Origin: Paraphysomonas bandaiensis
Taxonomy: Eukaryota > Chrysophyceae
Direction: 5' to 3'
Assembly (NCBI GenBank): GCA_965644295.1
Contig: CBFFRP010000358.1
Coordinates: forward strand, 62,001-126,000
DNA length: 64,000 nucleotides
Numbering within the stretch: position 1 is the first letter of the stretch; the number at the start of each line of letters is the position of its first letter. The translations under genes were made by a program, and so were the position numbers. The notes beneath the pieces are model-generated. The model was given only the letters and a program-made list of their open reading frames with translations, was not told the DNA's origin and ran no database searches. Shown here one piece after another: positions 32,152 through 44,060 of the stretch.

Positions 32152-35100
32152 ATGACACGGCAGCACACCAATACAGGCATGTGTCCTTCGAATCCCTTTT
32201 TATTTTCTACATACAGACTATTAGCGGTGTGGGTGTTGTTATATGCGGCTGATGCGTACCCCTATAAGCTCGGCTGCGGTCGATCGACCGCCCCCGGGAG
32301 CTTCATAATGGGCAGACAGGTCACAGTGAGCTCATCCAGGTAGAGGCGTGTTAGTCTGTCGGTATTTCTGTGTGTTGCTTATCGGTAAGCAGGACTGTGA
32401 CTGTGAGACGGGGAGGGCAGGAAGTGCAGTCAGGGTCCAGCTACGAGCCCGGCGAGACTCTGACTGTAACTGTCAGTAACAGTGAAGGGTATGTGCTACT
32501 GGAGGCATCAGGTCAATAGCACTGATATTAGATGACTCTATCCCTATGTGGTGTAATTGCGCACTGTTCATTAGTAATACTGTTGTATCCAGGTGGTGCA
32601 CAATTCTCAGGAGGGTCCTGCTCAAAGAGAAGATTTGAGGGCTCTTCTAGTATGGTAGCCATGCCTGTTGATGGTTCCACTGTTCAGATATGGGCACTGT
32701 GGGCGACTTGCTATTGCCAAGTGAAAAGCACTTCACTGATAACACTCAAAGCTCAAACGTCCTCTCCAACTGCGACTCCAACAACTCCTCCATCGTATCA
32801 GCCTACGTTTCTACCAACACTTTGTCCCACTGAATCTCCTACAATATGGCCAACAGCTATCCCTACAACACACCCAACTAGTGTGCCGACAGGATCCCCT
32901 TCGCTTTATTTAACCGAATCCGCAGTTCCATCTGTAACCCTTCAACCCAGCTCCCCCACATCCCCTCCATCGATTGCTCCCAGTCCAAGCCCTACAGATA
33001 CACCTACTGCTTATCCCTCATCTACGCCTACCAATATCCCTAGCCATGACCCTACTTGGGGACCTTCAGGAATTCCAAGCTCTGCTCCCACTCCGCTTCC
33101 GACCTCACTCGTCCATGCACCAGCCCCTGCACAAACTATTACCCCCACGCGGTTGCTGCCGGTACGATACACTCTGAGTGCTGTTATATCCGCGCGCGGG
33201 ATACTGCTCTCGGACCTTGACCTTTATATGAAACAGATCCTTCGAATTTTCTCAGATGCTCTAGCCCTGGAAGTAAATCGTCTATCTGTCAAGCCAATAG
33301 TAGAGCGAGCGGGCTCTTCTTCGACAATAGATACCTCTCAATCAAGAGCACTTTTAGAATCTCCATTTGAGAGTCAGTTTTTGTTGTCTGCTGTAGCGTA
33401 CGAATCGCAGTTTGATGCAGAACATTCTGCACAAATTCTAAGTAGTTTTCTGGAAGATTCCTCTTCATCGGGTTTTCGATCTCAGCTGTATGAAATGACA
33501 TCTTTGAATGTAACAACTGTTGCACTGTACGGAGTTGATATACTTCAATTTTACGAGATGTCGCGTTTTTCTTACATGTGTCAGATTAGTCCGAAGTTGT
33601 CCCTCCACTGGAGTATTACCAGTGGTTCGAAATCGGACTTTATAGTAGGTATGCTCTCATATCAAGGTATGTCATGGTTTGGTGGTGGTATAATCCACGC
33701 GGAATCGACATTGATGGTCGAAGACCCAGCCAATGTAGTGTATATGTGTACCTCGGTGGACTCTTGTGGTGTTTATGTTGTCACCAGCTACGGTGCCGGG
33801 GGAATCACACTGGACAGTAGATATCGCAATGGCTCTGGTATTTCTTACATGCATAGCACTAGTACAACCCAGTATTTGCATTTTCAGCGCCAGCGAGAAA
33901 CTGGTATAACCACCGATCCTGTTCTTGACCTAGGGATAGGTATGAGCAACAGATTAATTTGGGCTCATGGTGGAGAGTGGCCTACCAAACATAGCGATCG
34001 TGGAGTGGCGGCCGTTTACTGGAATGAGGGAAAATGCAAGGCACTCTCTGAGGAATACCCATCCACCTGGGTGTTGATCGTTGCTGGTGTTGTGATTCTA
34101 TTATCCCTCGCTACATTGTTGAATCACTGTCAAAATATTATTCCAGGAAAGTGTAAAACTCTTTTACATACTCAAGTGAGTGACATATTCCCATGTATTA
34201 GCTTTTTGCTCGCTGATGACCTAGGTTTGATCTCCCTGGGAGGACTTTTGCTTTCGAGTTTATTTTTGTGTTTGCTGGCGTGGTATGTACGTTCAACTGT
34301 GGAATTTTATGAATCAGAACGTGGCTATGCGAAGAACAGAGCGGTATCCATATCTGTCGGCCATGCCGCACTTTTTGTTATTTCCTTGGTGTCCTTGCCT
34401 GTGACGAAAATGCCGTACATTACTGTGTTAACAGGAGTAGCATATGACCGTATTACCAAGTATCACCGTAATCTGGGTCGTTTAGGCGTGTCACTTGTCG
34501 CAATTCATTTTCTAACGCTTTTAGATGTATGGGGTTATGACACTCTCTTCCAGAGTGACAGAATAGGTAGAGCAATTCCTGTATTTGGGTGGTTCGCTGG
34601 GTTGTGTTTTGTTGTTATGTCAATATTTGCTATGCATAGCATCAGAAGGAAATGGTTTAGTTTATTTCGATGGATGCATTTGCTTTTCATTCCTGGTGTT
34701 GGCCTCTTGTGTCTGCATATCCCGCAAGCGAAGTGGTTCTTGCTGCTACCCGTAGCGGTGTATATGATGGACATATTATTGAAGTGGAAGGCACTCGTCA
34801 CTCAGGTGGTGGTCACAGATGTAAAAGCTGTGGGTGATTCCTATACAATCTTGTCGCTGCGGTCTCACGAAATGAAAAGTTGTGCCCCTGGCTGCTTTGT
34901 GTGGTTGCATATCAGTCAAGTCTCAGCCACTCAATGGCATCCATTCAGTGTTTACAATTTCAATGAGCTTTCCGGCGAATTTGACGTTGCCATGAAAACA
35001 TGTCCTAGAGGGTGGACCGAAAAGGTAAATTTTAGGGTTAGAGAATCCCTTCCACTGAAAGTTCATGTCTTCGGGCCGTACGGGCAGTTGTCACTGGATC

Positions 35101-35810
35101 TTCGCAGTGGTGGCTATACTCATGTGTATTTGATATCTGGTGGTATTGGAGTTACACCTATACTTTCTATCGCCGATTACTTCAGTCGTGCTTCTGAAAC
35201 GAAAACTGTTGATACGTTGTTACCACAGTTTACTGTGATGTCTGTGGCAAAGTCGGAGTCATTCTTTGAAGAGTTTGCTGATTTTTTCTTATCTTATCGT
35301 GCGAGTGGAATGAACGTACTCTTGTATTGTACTGAGGGAAAAAGACCGGTAAAAGTGATACCTACACATATTTCCAAGCTGGAACAGAAGTCAGAGACAA
35401 TAAATAGCACAGCCTTAGCCAAAACGACAATTTCTCATACCAATATCGCATCGACTGGACAGACATCTGACGACGAGTTTGGGCAAGCTATTGTACTTGG
35501 AAACGACAACGACAGATCTTGTCAACCAAGCAGCAATACATACCACACGCAGACGAAAAAGCCACCGCTAAAGTTCAGTCCTCGTTCTTCACCGAAACCA
35601 GATATAAGTTCTATTTACAGGATAATGAAATTTTCCAGACCCGATGTGAAATCTGACCTGTTCAAGGTTTGCTCTTCAGGGAGGGCAACTGTTGCCGTTG
35701 TAGTGTGTGGACCGAACAGTCTCAGTAAATCAGTCCGTGACGCCTGTAATCTGGTTTCTAGGTCCACCAAATGCCGCATCGACCTGCACATAGAAGCTTT
35801 CAATATATAA
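32152..35810 (+). CDS. Reeler/temptin-like + DOMON + ferric reductase/NADPH-oxidase-like membrane protein
   Basis: Exons 32152-32339, 32393-32511 and 32593-35810 keep one frame (1174 residues). Exon 1 encodes a signal peptide (LLAVWVLLYAADAYP) and the Cys/SFIMG start of a reeler-like domain. Exon 2 gives EPGETLTVTVSNSEGYVLLE, completed in exon 3 by GGAQFSGGSC..WALWATCY. Then a Pro/Thr/Ser stalk (about 157-277); a DOMON-like domain (about 425-585, LSLHWSITSG .. LIWAHGGEWPTKHSDRG); a transmembrane helix; a ferric-reductase core with haem His in YHRNLGRLGVSLVAIHF and MHLLFIPGVGLLCLHI; the FAD motif HPFSVYN (about 884); and the NAD(P) motif SGGIGVTPILS (about 951), ending with CGP. It probably moves electrons from cytosolic NAD(P)H across a membrane to an extracellular acceptor. 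Donor GTCAAT of intron 2 is weak. Without exons 1-2 a 1092-residue protein with another leader could start at 32532. Confidence 0.8.
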
Positions 35811-36214
35811 TCGTCATATTATGCGGATGTGACTTCTGTGAGAATCAGCGAAGTGCAACACACTTATACGATAACTACAGGACTTGAAGATAAATGCGAG
35901 ATTGGCGGGTTATACCCCATTTTGTTTAATAAGGTAATGCTAACAGCTATAGACGTCGGGTGCCTTTCATTTTATAGGAGGGCTGTCTATACTTCACCAT
36001 ATTGTTTTGTTTCTTTCATTTTATATGTTGCAATAATATGGCGCTAGTTTCTGTATCAGTAAGTGACTTTCGTAGGATAGTTTAACTTTAATTAACTGAA
36101 CAGAACCTACACTCTATAATCTATTAATAAGAATTTATGATCATTACAATCCGATCTTAGACTACAATCTTATATACAGTCAATATATTTCAGTTTCACT
36201 ACCATAATTCAAAT
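35811..36214. other. 3' flank of the reductase, no gene
   Basis: A short open frame at 35829-36047 lacks features. AT-rich after 36050. Confidence 0.45.
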
Positions 36215-36390
36215 AAGTCGAGGTAATACCAAAACCTGGGTTTTGATGTAAAACCTGGTGAAATTTTTGGTGATGGTCGGAAAAGGGTATAACTATGCAC
36301 AATAAGTAACTATGAAGTTAATAACAGTGTGAAGAGTATTATTTATAATATTTTTTACTAATTTCTTCCATATTACTTCAGTTTTACAGC
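36215..36390 (-). repeat. Dispersed repeat family B, copy 2
   Basis: The reverse complement aligns in order with 5795-5970: AACTGAAGTAATATGGAAGA, TTAGTAAAAAATATTATA, GTGCATAGTTATACCCTTTT, TTTCACCAGGTTTTA and GGTTTTGGTATTACCTCGAC. Confidence 0.65.
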
Positions 36391-36439
36391 AATAAAAGTC
36401 ACCGACTACACATATATATTACATACAGTTCACAAGTAT

Positions 36440-36838
36440 GAACTATAACCATCTCACTAAACACCACTACACCATCTCAGAATACACCCACATACCATCT
36501 CACTATACACCCATATACCATCTCACTATACACCCATACCATATTACTATGCATCACTATACCATCCCACTATATTATACCACTATACCATCTACTGTAT
36601 GCCACTATACCACCTAACTATACATCACTACACTATCTCACTATACACCCATATACCATCTCACTATACACCCATATACCATCTCACTATACACCCATAC
36701 CATATTACTATGCATCACTATACCATCCCACTATATTATACCACTATACCATCTACTGTATACCACTATACCACCTAACTATACATCACTACACTATCTC
36801 ACTATACACCCATATACCATTTCACTATACACCTACGT
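36440..36838 (+). repeat. Minisatellite, about 160-bp unit with ACTATACCA sub-repeats
   Basis: The 160-bp block running from CACCCATATACCATCTCACT to CTAACTATACATCACTACAC occurs twice in tandem (about 36474-36630 and 36631-36790) plus a partial third. Each is made of degenerate 13-18-bp units with CACTATAC(C/A)CCA. Non-coding. Confidence 0.85.
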
Positions 36839-36841
36839 ATG

Positions 36842-37313
36842 GGACAAATCATACGCGATGGGCAGAAATCAAGCCAAAGGGAAAACCGGGCCTGATCACA
36901 TAACAACGGCCTCAGCATGCGCAGACTGTGCACTCCCAATCGACAACATGGCACACATGCTTCTCACCTGCACACACCCCGACCTCACTCACATACGTGA
37001 AGATGTTCACCAAGCACACCACAAGTTCGACAAACTTCGCACACGCACGCTCCCCCATCCCTGGTTCCACACCGCCATAATCAAACTAGCAAAAGCCGCA
37101 TGGAATCCACACACACCCCAGGCTGAGCGCTACTGGACCGGCCACATTACTGCCACACAATTGACCGACGCATTCGGACGCCACATATCCAGCTCACTGC
37201 TCGAACATCAGTTCCACGTTCTCGAAAAATCCGTAACCTCTATCCTCCTTCCCCTATATGGTGGAGGGCTCCGCATGCTTCGAAACAGAGGTCTCAGACA
37301 TACAGTGGATTGA
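36842..37313 (+). pseudogene. Retroelement C-terminal zinc-finger fragment (zf-RVT-like)
   Basis: A 151-codon open frame from 36858: MGRNQAKGKTGPDHIT, then CADC...H.LLTC (ACADCALPIDNMAHMLLTC), a C-x2-C-x7-H-x4-C layout typical of the domain after reverse transcriptase in non-LTR retroelements. A His/Arg/Leu-rich region follows, ending RNRGLRHTVD. GC content and CAC-rich codon use differ from neighbouring host genes. No RT motif precedes it; minisatellite DNA abuts its 5' side. A second partial copy is at 28445-28840. Confidence 0.5.
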
Positions 37314-37621
37314 GGAGTGTGGACTCGTGTAGAGAGGTCCAACAAGTACAAGCAGACGAAACATTATAACATCGTTTGATTGTGCACGTTAGAACACTTC
37401 CTATTCCCCCTGCTTTGAGCCCACCTGAACATTGAACCCATCATACTACACCGCAACCACACTGCACGAGCAGTGCTTACAACACGCACATCATGACAAT
37501 AATATATATATATGCATAACTTAACACACCATACACATGCATACATATAGAGTGATGCATGTATCTTCTGAGTTAGTATCTTCTGATGTTAATATGGTGA
37601 CATTGTTGATGACAGTGAGGA

Positions 37622-37687
37622 GTGCTCAGGAGGTGTGGTTTATCGGATGAGGTGTTCATTGTTGTGTGGATCACACCTCCTGAGCAC
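37622..37687. repeat. 16-bp perfect stem, 34-nt loop
   Basis: GTGCTCAGGAGGTGTG (37622-37637) pairs with CACACCTCCTGAGCAC (37672-37687). It lies about 70-130 bp upstream of the start codon at 37753, so it could form in the 5' UTR or promoter. Confidence 0.8.
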
Positions 37688-37752
37688 ACAGACAGACAGA
37701 CAGACACGTACACATACATCAGATTGCTGCAGAGCTGATACCACTCTCAGAC

Positions 37753-38568
37753 ATGGCGACATATCCAACGACGACCCGGAGGCGGAGGAAGAGATACCAC
37801 GAAAGTGCACGAGCAGGGTAAGCAATACTGCTCATAAAGATGGTGACGGGGTCGTATGTCGTATATATGCGGTATTGTTCTGATTATTGTTGTGCGTTGT
37901 TACTATACACTGCACTAACTGTGTACATATTATGGTGTAGGAGAAGTGCAACGGGAAGAAGAATGTTGTCAACATTCGTGGCGACATATCCAACGACGAC
38001 CCGGAGGCGGAGGAAGAGATACCACGAAAGTGCACGAGCAGGGTAAGTAATACTGTTCATAAAGATGGTGACGGGGTCGTATGTCGTATATATGCGGTAT
38101 TGTTCTGATTATTGTTGTGCGTTGTTACTATACACTGCACTAACTGTGTACATATTATGGTGTAGGAGAAGTGCAACGGGAAGAAGAATGTTGTCAACAT
38201 TCGTGGCGACATATCCAACGACGACCCGGAGGCGGAGGAAGAGATACCACGAAAGCGCACGAGCAGGGTAAGTAATACTGTTCATAAAGATGGTGACGGG
38301 GTCGTATGTCGTATATATGCGGTATTGTTCTGATTATTGTTGTGCGTTGTTACTATACACTGTACTAACTGCTTATGATCCTTCACCTGCTTATGATCCT
38401 CCACCTACTAGCAATGTGCCCCCAGCGGCTGTTGCCGCGTCGTTTCCGAGCATAGGTACTAATACTACTGTAAGTAGTAGTGGTAAAGATGGCTATATGC
38501 GTATGCAATGTATCCGAAATCAGGCTATTCGGTTGGAGCGTTTGCAGTCTCAAGCGAAGCAGGTGTAG
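37753..38568 (+). CDS. Small basic protein encoded by tandemly duplicated exons
   Basis: Exons 37753-37817, 37941-38042, 38166-38267 and 38412-38568 give 141 residues (ATG context CAGACATGGCG). Exons 2 and 3 are 102-bp near-identical copies; exon 1 matches their 3' part. All three are followed by a near-identical intron (123 nt twice, then 144 nt with TACTAAC). Each repeat encodes TYPTTTRRRRKRYHESARAG preceded by RSATGRRMLSTFVA. The only exon difference (AGT/AGC) is silent in this frame but changes Cys to Arg in the alternative frame that is also open (NGKKNVVNIRGDISNDDPEA), which favours the chosen frame. Exon 4 adds a Pro/Ala/Ser segment and a helical, basic C-terminus (RLERLQSQAKQV). RRRRKR could be a nuclear localisation signal. 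Family unknown. Confidence 0.55.
37757..38345 (+). repeat. 225-bp tandem repeat (exon plus intron), about 2.6 copies
   Basis: GCGACATATCCAACGACGAC recurs at about 37756, 37981 and 38206, a 225-bp period that holds exactly one 102-bp exon and one 123-bp intron. Copies differ at only a few sites (GTAAGC/GTAAGT, TGCTCAT/TGTTCAT, AAGTGC/AAGCGC). Confidence 0.95.
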
Positions 38569-38956
38569 CTATATGAGAATATGATATTACAAAACACAAG
38601 TAATAATAGCAGGGCCAACTTTTAACGCAATAAATACTGCTAATAACAACTATACTTGCGACTTTTTCTTTATCTTTAACCTCTCAGATACAAATTACAG
38701 TAAAATAATAACTCAATACTTATATATGAAACCTGGTGAAATTGCTTTACCAGGTTTTGGTATTACCTCGACTTAATCATTAGTTCATGTAATACTGTAT
38801 ACAAGTTTACAATTACGTCGTTTAAGTTTAAGTAACGGTCATATTTCGGATATACTAAAATACAGCTTTTAAAGTCTTACTTCGACTGTGCAAACCCATC
38901 CCATTTTTCCTGGATAGCCAAAGTGCTGGTAACTTCGCTCTTAATCCGGTATTCCA
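38569..38956. other. Intergenic with repeat B and LTR scraps
   Basis: 38725-38776 carries the end of repeat family B (ACCAGGTTTTGGTATTACCT, CGACTTAAT). 38826-38872 resembles an inverted, diverged LTR start (AGTAACGGTCATAT .. TACAGCTTTTA). No gene seen. Confidence 0.5.
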
Positions 38957-38961
38957 TTAAG

Positions 38962-39281
38962 TGTTGAGTTTTGCTGTTTGTGAGCAATTAAAAGCTGTAG
39001 TTTCCAAGATATTAGAATTATATCCGTTACTCAAAGAATACAGTAGTAGCTAGCTGTAGTATGAGAACCAATAATATGATAGCCATTGTAGTGATAAAAC
39101 TGAAATATACTGACTGTACAAGATAGTGACGATGTAAGATCGTACTAGAAATGGTTGGTGTAGTAGAGATAGAAAGAGTTGGTGAACGTCAATGAATGAA
39201 GTATGGTATCTCTTATAATTATATAATATTCCATATAAGTGTTAACAAAGGTCTTATTACTAAAAATGTCTATTTCTAACA
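38962..39281 (+). repeat. 5' LTR
   Basis: 320 bp, TG...CA ended, identical by eye to 44074-44393. The gag ATG (39266) lies inside it, 16 nt before its end. Confidence 0.95.
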
Positions 39282-42200
39282 TGGTAGCAGACAGTAGTTC
39301 GGAGTGGAAACTTCTTCCTAAATTTGATCAGTTCGGTGTAGTGAATTGGTCAAAGAATCTGAAAGTGTGGTTGATGAGGAAGAACAGGAACCATCTGGGT
39401 CTAGAGGACCGTCCAGTAAGACCAGCAAATAATGCGCCAGTGACAGTCCGAAATAAGTACAAGGAGGATCTGGACAAGTGGCTGGAGAGGAAAGACACGT
39501 GCATCAGTTCGATATTTGAAGCTGTTCAACCAGTCGCTGAAGCCCTTGAGATCGTGGATCAGTACTTCCGGGAAAAGGATATGCTCCCGCAGGACCATCC
39601 TGATAAAGAGCAGTTAGCGAGTGAACTCATCTCTAGGTTAATTGTTCGGTTTCGAGGGGAAATCCAATATGAATTAGTTGAATTGAATAAGAAGTTTGCA
39701 GGATTCAAAATTCTACCGGGGGAACTCGTGTGCGCAGCAATCGATCGACTAAACGGCATCTGTCAAAAAATGTCCGAGTTGGGGGAACCACCCACTGACA
39801 TCGCTAAAAAAACGAAGTTACAGACTGCCCTCGAAACACGAAGCGATTTGGAGCAATTGTACACCAATCTCTACCTACAAGGTGACATAACCTTTATTGA
39901 TATGATCACCATATGCAGGAGATACGATCAGGCAAAAGGTGTCCCGAAAGAAGGCACCGACGAAGTAAACATGAATTCCACTGCTGATGAAAATGAGGTG
40001 TGCAGCTATCCCAAATGTGGCAAACGGGGTCACTCACAGAAATCGTGCTGGAAGAAGAAGAGAGACCTTAAGATCGCGAAATTAAGAAGGCAGGGAAAGA
40101 GTCGTGGCGCTAGGAATCGATCTGAGAGTCGCAGAGACAACAACGAGAAGAAAAAATCAGATGGCTGCTATGTATGTGGAGACACCAGACATCGTGCGTA
40201 TAAGTGCAAATTTCGTGCTCAAGTACGTAGTGACTCTGCCCAAGGAGACAAAAACCGGCCATTTTTGGACGAAAAGCCTGCAAAACGCACAGATTGGAAT
40301 CGTTTTTTGCGGAGAGAGGAGCAAGAGGAAGATTCGGACTCTGTGAACATGATTATGTATGAGGAACCGCATGATGATTCATGTGTCTCTGAAGAGGTGC
40401 TACACACTTCCGATGAACCCGTGTATTTAGACAGCTGTGCCTCTAATAAACTGTTCATTGTTAAGGACAGAAATTTCCTTCATACGGTCAAGAAGGAGGA
40501 TGGAAATATACAGACAACCAGAGCTGGATCCAGTTTACACTATGAGGAAACTGGAGGCTTTGGCGATTGGACTGACATCAAGATCTGCCCTGGATCAGTC
40601 AAGAATATCTGCTCTGGAGGAATACTCCGTTCTCACGGGTATGGATTGCAGTTGTTGAACAAGCCCACTGTTGTGCGACTTGATACTGGGGAGACTGTAT
40701 TGGAGGCAACCTACTCAAGCAACGGAATGCCTTATGTAAATTTACAGGAAATACTTGATCTTCCAAATTTGACAATGCTGGAGGAAGTATATTTGTCCGA
40801 CAAGGTGCATGAAGATCCGTTAGAGATGTTACACAAGCGCTGTGGACACGTCAGCAAACATAAGCTGATTGAAGCGTTTAAACACAGACTTTTTACCGGG
40901 AGCGGATTAACCCGACGACATCTCAGCAAGAAGAGTTTACGAAAAATGAAAGGTATTTGTAAAGCTTGCGCAAAATCAAAGATGACAAGGAAATCATTCA
41001 CCGCAAAGAGAGATGACGAACTGCAAGCTACAGAGTTCCTTGAGAAGGTTTCTGTGGACATTGCTGTATATTTCAATTGCCCATCCAGACAAGGATACAA
41101 ATATGTTCTGACATTATCAGATATAGCCACCAAGGAGTTTTGGGAATATCCGTTGGAGACACGGTCTGCGAATGAGGTGTTGAGTTGCGTGAAGGACTGG
41201 GTTGAGCGTAAACTCCCTACATATCCCGGTTCACACCGGTTGATACAGTACCATTCGGATGGGGGGCTGAGTTGATCGACAAGTCCATTCAGCAATACTT
41301 AATGAGCAAGTTTGGAACTAGCATCACTTGGAGCTCCACAGACAGCCCTGAGATGAATGGTGTATCTGAGCGTAGGAATCGAACATTGGGAGAAATGACT
41401 CTGGCTCTGTTAATGGACTCAGGATTACCCGTAATTTTTTGGTGGGATGCTTATGTATATGCATGCATGATAGTTCGACGAATGCCTACACGTACATATC
41501 GAGGTTGGATGTCTCCAATGGAATGCGTCCCAGGAGGTTCAGTCCCTGACTTATCGAGATTTCGACGCTGGGGGTGCAAGGCTTATGTGCTTATTCCCAA
41601 AGGTGATCGTCGAAAGGACTGGCAGGAGAAGTCGCAGACTGGGTATTTCATAGGTCTATCCAATACGAAAAAGGGATCCCGTGTGTGGCTTGGTGACAAA
41701 GAAGTCGTATCAGTACATGTTCTGTATGATGAAAGTATACCTCCAAGAGATAAGGAGTACTATGCAGAGCTTGAAGAGGCCTTAGTCAAAACTGACCCAT
41801 TAGATCGATCAGTTGAAGAGTTTAAACATCTGATTGGTTCGTATCATGTGGACGACGGGTTTCTCTTTAAGACTACGAGAGTTGTGGTGCGAAAAGGACT
41901 AATTGTGGCGTTTAGGGCGCTAGTAACTGCTGGGAAAGAGCAGATAGAAGAAAAAGTCCCTATTCACGTACGTGATATTGCCGAGTTGACTGGTGACTAT
42001 AACCGCAGGCTGTACTCAAAACCTCGTTCTTGTGACGACAAGAGAGGTGGATCGTCATCTACGCCGGCTTCGGGTGACACGCCCAATAAGTCTACGGCGG
42101 ATGAGATTCCAGGGAAGAGAATGTCCCTTCGTACTTTGCCGGAGAGTAGTGCGGGTGCTGTACCGAGTGGGGTCAGCGCGAATCGTGTCTTTGAGAATAT

Positions 42201-43946
42201 ACCTTCTTGTGTGCCAAGTGAGAATAGTGGTACTGTACATGCTGAGTCAAGGGAGACCAGTGGTAAACGTACGCGAATCCGAAGGGTGTTGACTAATGTG
42301 TCCACCCTGGGTGAGGTAAACCTTCTCCATGATGAGGAGATTGTTAACTTGTGTGATGAGAGTGATTGCGCACTTATGTCTAACTCGTCTACTTATAGAG
42401 AGCCTGAGACGTATGAAGAGTCATTGACATGTCCTGAAGCTTCAAATTGGAAGGAAGCTAGACGATTAGAACGGAATGCATTATTCAAGCGGGAAGTGTT
42501 TAATGTCGTTGAGACGCCACCTGGTGTTAGACCTCTAAAGTCCAGATATGTGTTCAAACGAAAATACAATAAAGATGGATCAATAAAAAAGCATAAAGCT
42601 CGTCTGGTCGCTCTGGGATATGGTCAAAGGACAGTATGCACATCCATCAACTTGACGTGTCGAATGCATTCTGTTATGCTAAAATCGAAGGAGACGTGTA
42701 CATGGACCCTCCTCCCGATTTTCAGTTGCCACCAGGACACTGTTTCAAACTATATCGCTCACTATATGGCCTTCGGAGTTCTCCACGTTCATGGTGGAAG
42801 ACCATACATGGATTTATAAAGTCTTTGGGATTCAAACCCTGCATTTTAGAACCATGTCTATATTATATGATGTACAAAGGTCATCGTGTGTACTTAACCA
42901 TATACGTTGATGATATAGTAATCGCTTGTGCGGATCTGACTATTTTGACAGAAATCAAGAAACGGTTTTGTGAAAGATTTGACATGTCAGACATGGGAGA
43001 ATTAGAGCATTTTCTCAACGTTCGAGTTACAAGGACCAAGAATTATATTCAACTTGACCAATCGACATACGCTGAAAAAATTCTCACCAAATATGCAGCA
43101 TTCCTTGGACCTTCAAACAAAGTTCGCAAATCCCCACTACCTGTAGATGCCATGGACAGGATTAATTGCACTGATAGTGAGAACTCATCTCAGGAGGAAG
43201 AGGGAGTCGACAATTATCCCTATCGTAGCTTACTAGGTGCCATGCTATATCTATCAATGAATACGCGTCCAGATATTGCGTATGCTGTTGGCCTATTGTC
43301 ACGATATGCTTCGAAACCAACAAAGGCTACATGCAAGTTGATGACTTATTTGTTACAATACATCAGGGGTACTGTGCGGAAAGGTATTCGGTTCAGTGGT
43401 AAGAGCTTTGACATGCATATTTTCACAGACGCTGACTGGGCAGGCGATACTGTGTCACGAAGGTCGACAACTGGATACATTGTGTTTGCAGCAGGTGGAC
43501 CACTCACCTGGCAATCAATCTTACAAGTTACTGTGTCTACGTCTTCAATGCAGAGTGAGTACCAAGCTATGTACGCTGGCATGCAAGAACTGGTGTGGCT
43601 TCGGGGGGTGTTGGCCGAATTGGGACTTCGACTGTACGAACCCACTCCATTTTTTTTAGATAGCCAGAGTGCTCGTGATCTAGCATTAAATCCAGTGTTC
43701 CACAAAAGATCAAAACACATTGAAATCAAATACCACTGGGTGCGTGAACATGTAGATCCAGAAGGACGTTTTAACACTGCGATATTGTATCACGTTGGAA
43801 CTGATAACCAGACTGCAGACATATTTACGAAATCTTTGTGTGGCGTTATATACGAGAAGCATAGAAAGAGATGTCTAGGAGAAGATCAGAAGTCATCTGT
43901 GGATGTCATCAGAGAGAATTCATACAAACGAAACAGAGGCTCATAA
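39266..43946 (+). pseudogene. copia gag-pol polyprotein, broken
   Basis: Frame 1 from the ATG at 39266 (after a non-ATG opening at 39239): gag with two zinc knuckles (CSYPKCGKRGHSQKSC and CYVCGDTRHRAYKC); protease motif YLDSCAS (Cys where DSGAS is usual); integrase zinc motif with H..H..C..C (CGHVSKHKL .. CKACAKSK); first catalytic Asp in VSVDIAVYF and the second in HSDGG. Frame is lost at a six-G run (41262-41267), giving a stop at 41273-41275. It resumes with the integrase Glu (NGVSERRNRTL) and the RT start (KARLVALGYGQ), ending at 42819. A second shift goes with loss of roughly 30 codons around the GIDY/FAPV region. The last frame holds HQLDVSNAFCY, YVDDIVIAC, TDADWAGDT and RNase H, to the stop at 43944-43946. 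Confidence 0.92.
39282..39291 (+). promoter_or_regulatory. Primer binding site
   Basis: TGGTAGCAGA immediately after the 5' LTR is complementary to the 3' end (…TCTGCTACCA) of eukaryotic initiator tRNA-Met, the usual copia primer. Because gag begins upstream, these bases are also translated. Confidence 0.75.
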
Positions 43947-44060
43947 ACGTGTTGTCTACGGAGAGGCTAGCTGAAACGTCGGAGCCATACGTCCACCGGT
44001 TTGTCCTATACGGTTTCGGTGGTTGCGTATCCGTCAGTTATGCCATGTGTTACAGCTTTG

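Noticed and set aside
36054-36440. A gene between the reductase and the minisatellite
   Set aside because: All frames are short; most of the region is repeat family B.
37757-38345. CRISPR-like or minisatellite array
   Set aside because: The 225-bp period is too long for CRISPR, the genome is eukaryotic, and the unit resolves into an exon with GT-AG intron borders.
41262-41290. Programmed ribosomal frameshift between gag-pro and integrase-RT
   Set aside because: The shift falls inside the integrase catalytic core, not at a gag/pol border, and a second break with sequence loss follows in RT. A homopolymer deletion is the simpler reading.
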